Notes under the pieces: generated by a model
Told to the model about the DNA's origin: nothing
Database searches by the model: none
The model's input: the letters and a program-made list of their open reading frames with translations, nothing else
Made by a program: the position numbers and the translations under genes
Assembly: GCA_036346255.1 (NCBI GenBank)
Contig: CM070618.1
Coordinates: 82,284,428-82,348,427, forward strand
Origin: Ampelocalamus luodianensis
Taxonomy: Eukaryota > Streptophyta > Magnoliopsida > Poales > Poaceae
DNA: 64,000 bases
Direction of reading: 5' to 3'
Shown: positions 53,526 to 64,000 of the stretch, in pieces
Layout: each line of letters starts with the position of its first letter
Numbering within the stretch: position 1 is the first letter of the stretch

Positions 53526-54658
53526 TCAGCTGCTTTGCATGGGGTGCTTGTCTTTCACATCGACAGGGGAATCTGCTGGGGGAAAAATTGCCTGGTGCCT
53601 CTGTATGATGAAAGGCTTCTTAGGGTACCTGCCCCAGCATCTGTTCTGCGCTCCCATGGTAGTTCACAGATGAATGGGGGCAAGCGCGGATGAAGTAGTG
53701 ATAGAAACTGTAAAAGTATCAGAATCCCGCGGCTTTTCTCAGGCTGCTGCTACAGTTTTGCGTCCTTTTATCGAGTCTCTAGTTATCTACCCTCACCCTT
53801 TAGATTTTGGGATGACCCTTTTCAAATTGGTATGAGAAACACATTTTGATCTCGCTGTATATATCGATGAGCTCAGGCTTTACTTTGTCATGGACAATTC
53901 ATGCCGATTGGTCATACTGGTCGTTCGTGCTCGTGGGCTGTGACGCGTTTAGCGCCTTTCAATGTTCATCCGGGCAGATCGAATCGCGTGACGATAGGCC
54001 ACCGGGTTCACGAGGGCCGAGGGCCTCGCGGACATGGCGCTCTAAAGCAAAAAAAAAAAAAGCGCTCGTCTGCTTGCTGCGACGAATGGATGTACAAGCG
54101 CACGCATCCGTGGCGTTCCGTGTACGATGGAGCGGCGAAGGCTCATGGCTCGAGTGCACTGAAGGATATGTGCAGCTTGTGGAGCGACAAGTGGCTGATC
54201 AGCTGATGGATCTGCTATCGCTGTCATGGGACGTGCAAGAGACAACCTAATGGCAAATGTTAAACGGCGCCTCCCATTCGTAACATAGCAACGAGTTAAG
54301 AGCAGCAAAAATATGGATTAGAGTTCATCTGAAGAAGTGCTTTCTGGGTTGGTTTGTACCACTCTTTTTTTTCTTTTCTTTTTTTTGCACACAAGCTATT
54401 ACCTTGCGTTCCGCAGTTCCACCGATCTCGGTTACAAATGTGCATCATGCCCCAATCTTTACAGAATAGCCCGTTTGCTGGATGTAATACCACGAACTTC
54501 CTACAAAGTTAGTAACACCATCCCTCACACGACCAGCTCTCTTCAAATTTTCGGTTCAGTTCAGCCCAGTTTGCTTTTCATATTTTTCTGATACTGGCCG
54601 GTATTTTACCAGCAGTAATGGCTTTGAAGCTTTTATTAAGACCTCTGTACAACAAGGC
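53526..54658. other. IPCS 3' UTR and space between the convergent genes
   Basis: The 3' UTR of IPCS probably lies in 53526 to about 53850, and that of the RINGv gene below 54659. The middle (53900-54300) is GC-richer with no assignable coding. Confidence 0.4.
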
Positions 54659-57272
54659 TCAGCCGGGGACACTGAAGTGAAAGAGCCAAGATATAACAAA
54701 AGCAAACACCATGCAGGCAAGAAGGAAGTTGAGAAATCGGTGCCCTTGCCAAAACCTTCGCGGCTCATTGGCTGGTGCTTGCGCACCTGCGGTGTAGGCT
54801 GATTCATTCCAGTGCTCAATGAACTCCGCATCACCAAAACCTACAACGTTGCATGCGGTTGAGCCACAAATTTCGCAGATCCTAAGACAAGAAAGGATGG
54901 GGCCATTCAGTTTTTCCACATTCAAATTGCAAAACCACAAAATGAAGTTGTGCTTATATTTAAACAGTAAATTATGGAACGCAGTTTCATTGTATGACAA
55001 CAAAGGAACAAATTTGGTAGTTGATGTCTCAAGCCTCTACAATACAATGATAATAGCAATGACACGAAACTTCAACATGGTATAACTCAACAATTGTTAA
55101 ATCAACAGCATTTCAGCTGAACCACTGTCAAAGCACAGTAAGCAGTGGAAGGGCATAAGGCCAATTTTATCTGAACTGTCGATGTTTTAATAGCGGCATA
55201 AATGGTATGTTTGCATATCTTATGTTGGCTCTAAGCTAAATATTTCTAGATGTCTGCGTCAATTTCAATTGATAACTGATAGCACCTGAGTGCTCAAGAG
55301 GACTCTCTGTCGGTACCATGCATAAGAACAGGATCTCTCTTTCATAGTTTCATAGTATACCCCCTTCTACGCAGAAATTGCCAAAAAAAAGGCCCTCGTT
55401 ACATTTAGTACTCTGATCCTAGCATTTAACAATTGTTAACCTAAACATTTTCTGATGTAATAAAATCACATCAGGAAAAAAAGATTGTTTTTGTAGGCAG
55501 AAGGATTGATAAAGACCTGACTAGAACAACACTACACTAAAACAGTTGTAAATAGGTACTCAAATAGAAAGAAGGTTGCCCATCTGTCTCGATACTTGCA
55601 TTTAAAGAGGCCCTTGCTGCTATCTTTTTCTTGAAATCTTGAATCAAAGAGACACATCATTGTAGTTGCTTAAAGATAATATCTTGTTCCAAAGTTACTT
55701 TCATGTGTGTTGGTTCTACACGCGCATTGAATGATTTCAAGAGCATAGAGAAAAATGATAAATATGGTGCATCTTATGCAGCTTACCATATGTAATTCAA
55801 TATGTTCCTTTTTACACCTGGTTCCTTCGCCTTCATTTTTCTTCCAACTTAATTTTTACTACTATTGTCAAAGAGAATTCTCAAACTCTAGCTCATTAGC
55901 ATTTGTTGTCACGTAGAGGAGAAATGTTTTGCCACCACTCTCAGAAAACAATAGTTGCATTAAACAGCTTGTGAACAATGTTTAATACCGAAAAGCACAG
56001 CTGCTTAACAATTATTCCAGTTCAACTTGTACTGCTTACAAGTTACAACCTTTGCTTACTTCTGATATTCCTAAACTTCTTAAATGAATTGCAAGAAAAA
56101 CCTTTCTGAGGTGTGGTAGAATCTCCACTGGGAAACCCCCTTTTCCCTCCAACATAGAGATCCTAATCACTTAATGCAGTGAGTTTCAGTGAGGTATGAT
56201 TGTTGCCCACAATTTTCATGATGATGTACATTCTTCTAGTGGAAGGTGACACGATAGCACCCCCTCTAGAGTCTAGACCACCACAGCAAAGGCATGTCAT
56301 ACAGATCAAACAGAAAAAGGTCAACACTTCCACTTTCGGAGATCAATAGAGTTACACAAGAATCTGCAAGAAAAAGCAGATCGAAAGAAGGAATCCGACT
56401 TTATCCTCTCCAGTGTTCTATCATACTGGGATTCCTAAGCCTTTCCTATAGCCTGCTAGTTAATCATACTCCACTTTTCCCCATTCCCCTCATCTCCTTG
56501 TATCCTTTATCACCCACCTAAATAAGGCCCCCAAAAAAAAAAAAACTAGTTCCTGCTAAAGATTCCTTAATCATGTGTTCATACACCCAAATGATCTTTC
56601 ACAAAGGCATCTCTCCTAAACAAATAATGGCAGGTTTGCAGTTACACCGAACTCACAACACGGTAAAATATTTTCATTCGAGTAACATTAACAGATAATG
56701 TAATATGTCCGAATTGAATTATGGCATTAGCAGCAGCTGGGCTTACTTGTTGCCCCTGATCTTGAACCAGGTCTCGGCGCACTGCTTGTGGGCGCAGGAG
56801 AGGTCGTCCTTGCAGGAGCAGCCGAGCAGGATGCCGGTGCCAGACTCGTCGGCGGCGCTCTCGAGGCCGAGGTGGCAGATGCGGCAGTTCCTCTCGGCCT
56901 TGTCGGGGCTGGCCTTGGTGATCTCGGTCAGCCCCGCCTCCAGGTCGACGTCGTCCAGCGAGCACTCCGACACGCACGACCTCCTGCCGCACCCGGCCGC
57001 GCCCTCGCCTTCCCCCCGTCCCCGTCCCCGTCCCCGGTGCCGGCGCCGGAGCGGACGGACGCGCACGTCGAGATGTAGTCCTCGAGGGCGGCGGAGTCCT
57101 GTCGCGAGTGCGAGTGCCACGACCGGTCCTCAGCGTCTGAGAAGCACCGGCTCCCCTCCTCGTCCGAGTTCTCCTCCGCAAGCGGTCTCCCAGCGCCGCC
57201 GCCAAGGCGGCCCCGCTCCACGCCAGGCTCGGCAGCGACCACGATCGCCGATTGCTCACCGTTGCTCACCAT
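54659..57272 (-). pseudogene. RINGv (MARCH-type) membrane E3 ubiquitin ligase, frame broken by one base
   Basis: Exon 1 is 57272-56747, exon 2 is 54881-54659, with a 1.9-kb GT-AG intron. From the ATG at 57272 the frame reads MVSNGEQSAIVV, ENSDEEGSRCFSD, then a Gly-Asp repeat. The rest lies one frame over: CVSECSLDDVDLEAGL, ERNCRICHLGLES, GCSCKDDLSCAHKQCAETWF and, in exon 2, CEICGSTACNVVGF, together a C4HC3 RING-CH finger. A C-terminal hydrophobic span, FLNFLLACMVFAFVISWLF, would anchor it in membrane. Exon 1 is 526 nt; intron phase requires 527. The missing base maps to the C6 run at 57012-57017. Left as is, the product would stop at about 115 aa before the RING. Either a recent null allele or a sequencing slip; such ligases transfer ubiquitin to membrane proteins. 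Confidence 0.85.
54882..56746 (-). other. Intron of the RINGv gene
   Basis: Donor GTAAGC at 56746-56741 and acceptor TTAG at 54885-54882. AT-rich, with no terminal repeats that I could pair, so the length may be original. Confidence 0.8.
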
Positions 57273-57444
57273 TACTCCCACAAAAAGAACACTACCAACA
57301 AAAGAAACCTACAAAAAAATCAATTCAAGAAAAGGAAACGAATCACTTAAATTGCTCCTCCGTATCAGATCCCGGCATGAGCAAAATAAGGAAGCAAACA
57401 AACAAGAAACGCCGAAAGCGCGCACTAAATACGACTCTTGCAGC

Positions 57445-57957
57445 TAGGTGTCAACGGATCGGATACGTACAGTTGTATTTTGTATTCGTATTTTCTAAAC
57501 GAATACGAATACATATTTGAATCTTATTGAATATGAATACAGATCAAATATTGTAATGAATATGAATCGAATACCTACTTAATTCGATCGGATTCAGATA
57601 TCTTCATCTGGCGATATTTATGATATTTTTTCCTTGTACATAACATACTTATTCATTCTATTGTATCTATTTCACTCAAAAGCATGAATTCATATTAAAC
57701 TAAAAATACTTATCAACTAATTAGTCATATTGCAATAAGATTTGCATATTGTTTTAGCGAATTTGAATATGAATAGTGCGGATAAAATAACATTTCATAT
57801 GGTAAAAATACATGCCACATTCGTATCTATATTTTTTTTAATGCAAATACGATATAAGAGAAATTGTTAATCGGGTGAAAAAATTAAACCATATTCGTAT
57901 TCAATCAAATTTGATAGCCTAATAAAACAGATAATTCGTATCTTATTCACACTCCTA
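57445..57957. mobile_element. hAT MITE just upstream of the RINGv gene
   Basis: Left TAGGTGTCAACGGATCGGAT and, inverted, right TAGGAGTGTGAATAAGATACG share the TAGG start and GATACG. Flanks CTTGCAGC (57437-57444) and CTTGCAGT (57958-57965) are an 8-bp duplication with one mismatch. The interior is rich in ATACGAATA-type repeats. Confidence 0.85.
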
Positions 57958-58075
57958 CTTGCAGTTGCAGGCCACTCCCAAGCAACACCATAACAACCCA
58001 GAGCTGCCACCCACAACACAATGCGCCAATCACGAGAAGCAACCCAAGAAGAATCCAAAGCGGGTAGAGGCATTA

Positions 58076-58360
58076 GAGTATGTACAATAGGTTTATGTCA
58101 GTCGTTTATAGTCACTGTCACGTAGGATTTTTGCTGATGTGGATGAAAGAGAATGAAGAGAGAGAAAGATGATGTCTACAGTCATATAGCCAACTGTATC
58201 ACTAAAAACAAGAAAAGTATTAAAAGATTGTGTGTTCTATAAAGACAACTAAAAAAAATAGTAACTGTCTGTACCATAGTATGAGCTGTTTTTAGTGCTG
58301 TCTATAGGTGACATAGAGAGTTATTATAAACAACAGATGTCTATACCATTGTACAAGCCC
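58076..58360. mobile_element. PIF/Harbinger-type MITE (Wanderer-like)
   Basis: Left GAGTATGTACAATAGG and right CCATTGTACAAGCCC are inverted copies, flanked by TTA on both sides (58073-58075 and 58361-58363). Confidence 0.8.
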
Positions 58361-58504
58361 TTATGTAGCTAAAAGATTGGAATTTTAAGTGGCTTCTTGA
58401 TACTGGCCCAACCCGAACACTAGCTGCAGAGCGCGGCAGATGAATCGAGAGAGAGATGGAAGCAATATATATGCAGTTCCAAAACCAAAAAAAAGTTAAG
58501 TGAG

Positions 58505-58645
58505 AAAGAGAGCTTTTTTATTAATTTATTTTTATTGTTAACCATTTACAAACTTTATTTCTAATTCTGATCTTTTTGATCACGCTACCATCCGTGACGT
58601 GACAAAATAACATTATCACGTTATAGGATAAATACGCTAAATCTC
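58505..58645. repeat. Half copy of the 59106 MITE family
   Basis: Shares TTTATTAATTTATTTTTATTGTTAACCAT, CAAACTTTATTT and GTGACAAAATAACATTATCACG with the left halves of the copies at 59106 and 61112. The right half is missing. Confidence 0.75.
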
Positions 58646-58740
58646 TCTGCCAGTGCGTATATCTCTCTACGTGACATGGATGGTCCACCTGCAGGACAAG
58701 TCGATCCGTTTACATTCAAGTTGGCGCACCAAATAAGTTA

Positions 58741-58996
58741 CTTCCTCCGTTTTTAAATACATGACGTTTGACCAAACGTACAGTCAAACTTATATAACTT
58801 TGACCATTATTTTTTATATGATTTTGTTAGAAAAAAATTACAAAATTATTATATTATGAAAATATTTATCATAACAAATCTAATGATACTATTCACTCAT
58901 GATCAATCCAAATAGTTTTTCATAGATTATTAGTCAAAGTTAGATAAGTTTGACTGCACGCTTGGTCAAACGTCATGTATTTAAAAACGGAAGGAG
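58741..58996. mobile_element. Stowaway MITE (Tc1/Mariner)
   Basis: CTTCCTCCGTTTTTAAATACATGACG at the left is closely mirrored by CGTCATGTATTTAAAAACGGAAGGAG at the right, with TA flanks (58739-58740 and 58997-58998). The canonical grass Stowaway terminus. Confidence 0.93.
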
Positions 58997-59105
58997 TATT
59001 TAGTTGATGGTTTAAGTTGGAGTCTGTTTTTGTGAGTTTCTTTGTATAACCAGTGGTTTCCAATAAAAAACCAATCTGGTTCATTAATCTCTTCGCTACA
59101 TGAGT

Positions 59106-59412
59106 GAACTTTTTTTATTATTAATTAATCTTTTTTTTAATTATTTTTATTATTAATCATTCGCAAACTTTATTTTCAATTCTGATCCCTTTAGTCTTTG
59201 TGGTGTGACAAAATAATATTGTCACATCATAGGATAAGTCCGTTAAATAGCACTTTTGATCACGTCATTGGTGTTGGCATGACCAAACAACATTGCCACG
59301 TCACTAGTGGTGGCATACTAGTGGCGTGACAAGATGTCAGATTTGAAAATAAAGTTTGCGAGGTTAACAATAAAAATAAATTTTAAAAAGGGTTAATTAA
59401 TAATAAAAATTC
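59106..59412. mobile_element. MULE-like MITE with 9-bp duplication
   Basis: TIRs start GAACTTTTTTTATTATTAATTAA and end in the inverted form. Flanks TACATGAGT at 59097-59105 and 59413-59421 are identical. The centre contains GTGACAAAATAATATTGTCAC. Confidence 0.88.
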
Positions 59413-59424
59413 TACATGAGTCCA

Positions 59425-59870
59425 TGTCACGTTGGTTTAAGTGTACGTCAGTTTGAAGAGTTTTAGTCCAAGTCCAATAGACTTAGGGGTGTGTGCACAT
59501 GTAAGCCTATAAAAGGCTGAAGAGCGCGACCATGTACTTAGAGTTGATGATGAATTTATTGAGTTTTGTCTGGCCGAGAGCCACAAGAGCCTATTGCACG
59601 TCATTGTGTTCTTGCGAATTCTCATCTAGGGTTTTGCTTTTGCGGTGTGGTTTCTAGTTGTAACGCTAGGAGTTATTTGTTAGATCTTTGATCCCTATTT
59701 CTGGTTTGTATGCTATGATGGCCGCAGGAGAGAGATTAGTTATCCTAAGTGTGAATTGCATCATGTAATTCATGTTTCACACATATCTTATCGATTCTTA
59801 CCACTGTGAAAAATCAGGTAAACCACTAGACTGATCTCATCTCGAGGTTCGATCCGTATCACCACAGTAT
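59425..59870 (+). repeat. LTR fragment, plus orientation
   Basis: TATA box TATAAAAG at 59518-59525 and, downstream, leader-like text (GCCGAGAGCCACAAGAGCC, TCATCTAGGGTTTTGC) up to CTCGAGGTTCGATCC near 59850. Resembles a small grass LTR; ends and target duplication not resolved. It starts almost at the flank of the preceding MITE. Confidence 0.5.
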
Positions 59871-61102
59871 CAACCGCTGGTGCATCCGACCCCATCTCCT
59901 TCTCCGCTCCCAACCCCATCTCCCTCCCATCTCCGCCACCCGGGGTGTACGTGAGTCAAGGAGCAGCACATACACATACACCGACTGCATCTTTCCAACA
60001 CAGATTGGGTCGGTGAAAAACTCTTGTGGAGCGACAATGCAAATCTAGGGGCGCCAATTTGGGGGAGGAGATGAAGAAGAGAAAGAACAGATGAGTTTGG
60101 GGCACCGATTTGGGGAAGAGAGGAGAAGGAAAAGAAAAAGAAGGGCCAATGGATCAGTAGTAACGGGAGGGGAGACGGAAATAGTTGCATATTTCGGTGG
60201 TTCGCTATTTCCTACTATCCTACCCCACTTGGTTTAAACACATTGCTTTGCCAAAATTTGCTCAACTTGTAGGCACCAAATTAGGTGCCACAAAAAGTAT
60301 GATTCTGTCTAAGCAAGAAATATATGACAAATGGTGACATCCATCCAAACATCCCTTATTGTTGTCTAAGCTTGATTTTGTGTAGTCAGAAAACAAAGAT
60401 ACAAATGTAGAGACCAAACGAAAATAGTGCATGTTTGGCGTTCTTGGCTCTTTTCTCTGTCATTTCTCATTTGTATCCTATGTAGTCCTTGTGCGGTTGT
60501 GCCGACGCCGATGCCGATTTTTTTTTTAATGCACACTAGGGTTTTACCAATAGATTATAATTGCTGATACGTAGACCATTGTCATGTAGGGCGACCCAGA
60601 TCATTTTTATAGCATTTGCAAATCAGCCACTTATCCCAGTGTATGGAGCTAGACACCAAGGCAGCCCTAGCACGTTTGCATGAATCTCCTTTTTCATCCT
60701 CCCCTTGTTCACTGCACTAAATTTTTATGGGGTTTGCTTCAGTATACCTCTTTTAGAAAAGTTCACGAACCTTAAAGCAAAATAGTTAATATTAGATGAT
60801 AACAAATCTATATTAACCTATAAAAAAATAAATGAAATTGAAGATTAGATAGATGTAGTCTTCAATATTAGGTAGGGGCAAATCTTCGATGCATATTTGG
60901 TCTCATCTATCTAATATTAACTAATTTGTTGTAAGATTCGTAATTTTTTTAAAAATCTAATATTAACTAATTTGTTGTAAGATTTGTATTTTTTTTAAAA
61001 AAAGAGATATACCAAGTATAGCCCGATCTTTTTTATTCGCTTCACCTGACCATAAATCATCGCGCTGCCTAAAAGGCCTTACCCTTTGATTAGAGCACCC
61101 AT
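59871..61102. other. Intergenic stretch, nothing identified
   Basis: CCCCATCTCC-type low-complexity sequence at 59880-59940. A near-identical repeat TCTAATATTAACTAATTTGTTGTAAGATT (abbreviated) occurs at about 60917 and 60957. No gene. Confidence 0.4.
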
Positions 61103-61111
61103 TACCTGGGC

Positions 61112-61343
61112 GAATTTTTTATATTAGTTAACCCTTTTTTTAATTTATTTTTATTGTTAACCTCTCCTAAACTTTATTTTTAAATCTGATCTTTTTGGTC
61201 ACACCACCACCTGTGGTATGATAAAATAACATTGTCATACCATAGGATAAGTCTACGTGATCAAAGGGGTCAGATTTGAAAATAAAGTTTGTGGAGTTAA
61301 CAATAAAAATAAATTAATAAAAAGTTAATTAATAAAAAAATTC
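61112..61343. mobile_element. MULE-like MITE, same family as 59106
   Basis: TIRs GAATTTTTTATATTAGTTAA and inverted ...TTAATTAATAAAAAAATTC. Flanks TACCTGGGC (61103-61111) and TACCTGGAT (61344-61352) agree at 7 of 9. Confidence 0.82.
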
Positions 61344-61537
61344 TACCTGGATTGGACGAGGCTTTCAGCGAAGCAGCTAATTCACCTTTGGCACTTGGCA
61401 CGACCACCATCTTCAGCTCTACACTACCACCACTCTTGTCGCTCAACCGCGACATGATTTGACGCGATATATTTCGTCCGGGCGCGCTCGTAATCCTCCT
61501 CTTCTTTTGCCACTCCTTTCCCTATCTGCTTTGCCCC

Positions 61538-61620
61538 AGGACAGGATAGCTCTGCACTCGCCGTTTCTCTCTCTCTAGGACAGGATAGCTCTGCACTCGC
61601 CGTTTCTCTCTCTCTCTCTC
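61538..61620. repeat. 39-bp tandem duplication with CT tract
   Basis: AGGACAGGATAGCTCTGCACTCGCC followed by GTTTCTCTCTCTCT occurs twice in a row. Confidence 0.9.
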
Positions 61621-62420
61621 ATGCTCATGCATCTTGCCGCCGATCAGATGCTCCCCATCTCCAACCATCTTTCACGTGATTCCAGCAGCAAAATTCTGAA
61701 TGCTGGAAGAAACAACAAAAAGGATTTAAGGAGTACTTTGTTTCGATCTAACGACATACGGCGAGATGCACTGCGTGATGTTTGACCGGCGGTCGGCGGT
61801 GCCATATCGAAGGAAACCGGCGTACGGCGCACAGGCTTAAGGGTGGATGAACATACGCCGTCAGCTGGTCAGTGTGGCCTGCCGGCCAAATAGCTTCAGG
61901 GCAGAACAGACGGTTTGCCGGTCGGCGACGTTTTTTGGTTTTTGTTGGCGAGCAGAGACATTTCCGGCCTGCGCTCTGTTCAGCTTAGAAAATTTGGTCT
62001 GGTACTTGGTCGCTGCATCGGCATATGAATCCACATCGCCACATAAACCAGAAATAGTAGAGAGAAAGAGAGGCGTGTCAACTGTCAAGATGGTAGTGGT
62101 GCTACAGCATACAAGCTAACGTTTCTTCTTGGCAAGGACGAGTTGGGCAAGAAGTTCTATCAGATAAAATGCGACTGCATGTGTGGGTTAACCATTGCGG
62201 GCAGAACGCTGGCTACCGGGACTGCGCGCGAAAGAAAAGGATGGAACGCCGAGTCCACTTGGTGAACGGTGCTATCTACGCATGCCTCTTGTGCCGTGTG
62301 GCGTCGATCAGCCTAAGGTCCTGTTTGGGTTGGTGGGTTGGTAGGTTTGGTTGCGCTTAAGATGGTCGCGTTAACCCAAGGTGAAGGATCCTCAGGGACC
62401 AGAGGTGGCATCGGCAGGGC
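61621..62420. other. Unassigned stretch
   Basis: Several short open frames on both strands without recognisable similarity or clear splice structure. Confidence 0.35.
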
Positions 62421-62424
62421 TTTG

Positions 62425-62665
62425 CAGTTTGGGGCTGTTTGGATGATAGCCAATAGAGACCTTACCAAATTTTGGTGCCATCAAAACCCAGGTTTTACCA
62501 AAAAATTTGGTAAAACTGGAGTGTTTGGATTGAAGCCAAAATAGATTGCCAAACTTTGGTAATCTTTTCCCTGTTGTTTGGTTTGGAGCCAAAGTGATTT
62601 GCCAAACTTTGGTAAAGTTATTGTCTATTGTTTGGATTGGAGCCAAGATAGGAATGTGCTAATTC
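62425..62665. repeat. Tandem TTTGGATTGGAGCCAAA units, MITE candidate
   Basis: Units of about 55-58 bp with GTTTGG(A/T)TTG(A/G)AGCCAAA and TTGCCAAACTTTGGTAA recur three times, after a GGGGCTGTTTGGATGATAGCC start like that of PIF/Harbinger MITEs. No matching inverted end found. Confidence 0.55.
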
Positions 62666-64000
62666 TACCAATCAAGAGGTGAGGTTACCTCCTCTCACAT
62701 AATCATGCATACAAACATTGAAAATAGTCAGATCCAATGTAGTCCATCGAGCCTGTAACGCTCACATAAATCTAACTTTAGACCACACGATCAGCATTAG
62801 ATAGTTGTTCATAATAGCTGTGGGGTCACCCCGGGATCGGATCCATTTCAAGCTAAGTGATTAAGCCAAAACGCAATACTTAACGTGAGACGAAACCGAT
62901 TCCAAGTGTCCGGATATGTGTCTCATGTTAATTCCCAAGGATTAGTGGCTAACATGCACATATCCTGATTTTAGGTGAATTTGGGTGAAAGAATTATTTC
63001 AATTAGAGTTCATATGAATTAGTTAAGAGTTTTATTCTAAGTATATTCTATAAATTCTTAATTGCTTTACCAGTTTTTACTAAACATCCCATTGACTTGT
63101 GCTACTATAGCTACTGTCATAAACATGACATGAGGTTACTGTTGTTAGATAAAAGCCCAAATAATTAAGGGAAACTCTAACTACTGAATTACCAAAGCTG
63201 TTAGCCTCTTGACTAAACTGATTACTTTCAGTCTACTGCTCATACAACCTACAAGAGAACAATTTTCAGAACTAAAGAACTACTAGCCAAACTTCATCTT
63301 ATCTCCTCTGTGCAACTATTTAGAAAACTGACGTCTCCTGAAGAGAAGTGCTGCTAGCTAACCTCCTACAAACTCAACTTTTAGAGTTTTCACCTAAAAC
63401 CCCTTCTCTGCTCAATACTTCATCAACAAGAGTTTGTTGCTCTCTGTTGGCTTTCTGGAAATTTCACATCCAAATAGGTTTTTCAGGTTTAATTGCTACA
63501 AGAAAATCCAGGTCCAATTGACTAATTGAGTTAGACACACTCTATCTACTGCCTTAACAAGGTTATTAGCTCAATGACCAATCTGATACTTTCCAGATTA
63601 AAGATCAAACACCTACAACAACAAACTTATCTCTGAACAGAAATGCTATAACTAGATTCCCTTCAACTCAACCTTCCAAAATTGCTAACCTTCCTTCAGA
63701 ACTTAAACCTCCAGTTTATTTACTCAAAAGAGTGACTCAAATGACAGTCAACAAAACTTGTAGCAATTAGACAAAAGATTTTGCAAGAAGTTCTACTGAC
63801 AATCTGAACTTTCTTCTAATCCTCTGTTCTTCTCTACATAGCACATCAACAAAAGGACTTCACTGATTTGCTAACTAACTAATAGAATTAAGATAAACTC
63901 TAAATACTAGAGTGTGTTAAGCTATTATCCCACTGATAATACAACTATCCATCTAGCACCTCACCATCTTTGATCAATAACTCGTCAAAAGGAATTGGTT
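62666..64000. other. AT-rich non-coding stretch to the window end
   Basis: GTGTGGGGTCACCCCGGGATCGG-type sequence near 62820 looks LTR-like, but no second copy, coding or TATA box is supported. The remainder is AT-rich and stop-rich in all frames. Confidence 0.35.

Noticed and set aside
53846..54250. 134-codon plus-strand open frame between IPCS and RINGv
   Set aside because: No similarity, contains a poly-A run, and lies where 3' UTRs of the two convergent genes are expected.
59846..59860. B-box-like GGTTCGATCC
   Set aside because: No A box or foldable tRNA precedes it; it lies in an LTR-like leader.
61847..62119. Small plus-strand open frame
   Set aside because: No similarity, no upstream promoter features, short for a plant gene without supporting introns.

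Overview
This window looks like nuclear DNA of a grass (Poaceae), probably from the rice lineage. The basis is GC-rich first exons, short GT-AG introns, and a dense mix of Ty1-copia and Ty3-gypsy LTR remnants, Mutator-like elements (MULEs), hAT elements, a Helitron, a LINE, and Stowaway and PIF/Harbinger MITEs of the kinds common in Oryza. Species assignment is an inference from repeat style; no search was run.

Only three ordinary host genes can be supported. The first (31905-33395, +, five exons, 365 aa) is a conserved plant protein I cannot name. The second (49033-53525, +, twelve exons, 326 aa) is an inositol phosphorylceramide synthase with its H/H/D catalytic triad visible. The third (54659-57272, -, two exons) is a RINGv (MARCH-type) membrane E3 ligase whose frame is broken by a one-base indel in a C6 run. 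The IPCS and RINGv genes are tail to tail. A fourth host-derived locus is a pseudogene: two exons of a SYP61-type syntaxin (6375-7571, -), frameshifted, with one exon split by a solo LTR that has a clean 5-bp target duplication.

Layout. 1-5.4 kb: nested copia debris, including one short-LTR copia element (1063-5374) with other LTR pieces inside it. 6.4-7.6 kb: syntaxin pseudogene plus solo LTR carrying an array of six hairpins. 9.15-11.48 kb: non-autonomous Helitron. 13.0-13.8 kb: probable solo LTR. 14.77-23.76 kb: a 9-kb MULE with 100-bp TIRs, a 10-bp target duplication, a decayed MuDR-type transposase and a decayed plant-mobile-domain gene, with a repeated palindrome at both ends and in its centre. 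26.6-29.9 kb: degenerate LTR-like sequence. 31.5-33.4 kb: first gene, followed by a small MULE with a GC-rich core. 37.4-38.1 kb: MULE-MITE. 40.2-45.9 kb: hAT fragment, LINE 3' end and a second hAT element with another hAT element nested in it. 47.6-48.7 kb: MITEs and a tandem array that runs into the IPCS promoter. 49-57.3 kb: IPCS and RINGv genes. 57.4-61.4 kb: a cluster of MITEs and an LTR fragment. 61.4-64 kb: AT-rich sequence with short tandem repeats and nothing coding that I can support.

The three genes do not form a pathway; this is an ordinary gene-poor grass interval. The most unusual structures are the covarying hairpin array in the solo LTR, the repeated palindrome of the 9-kb MULE, and the TIR-bearing tandem array upstream of IPCS.
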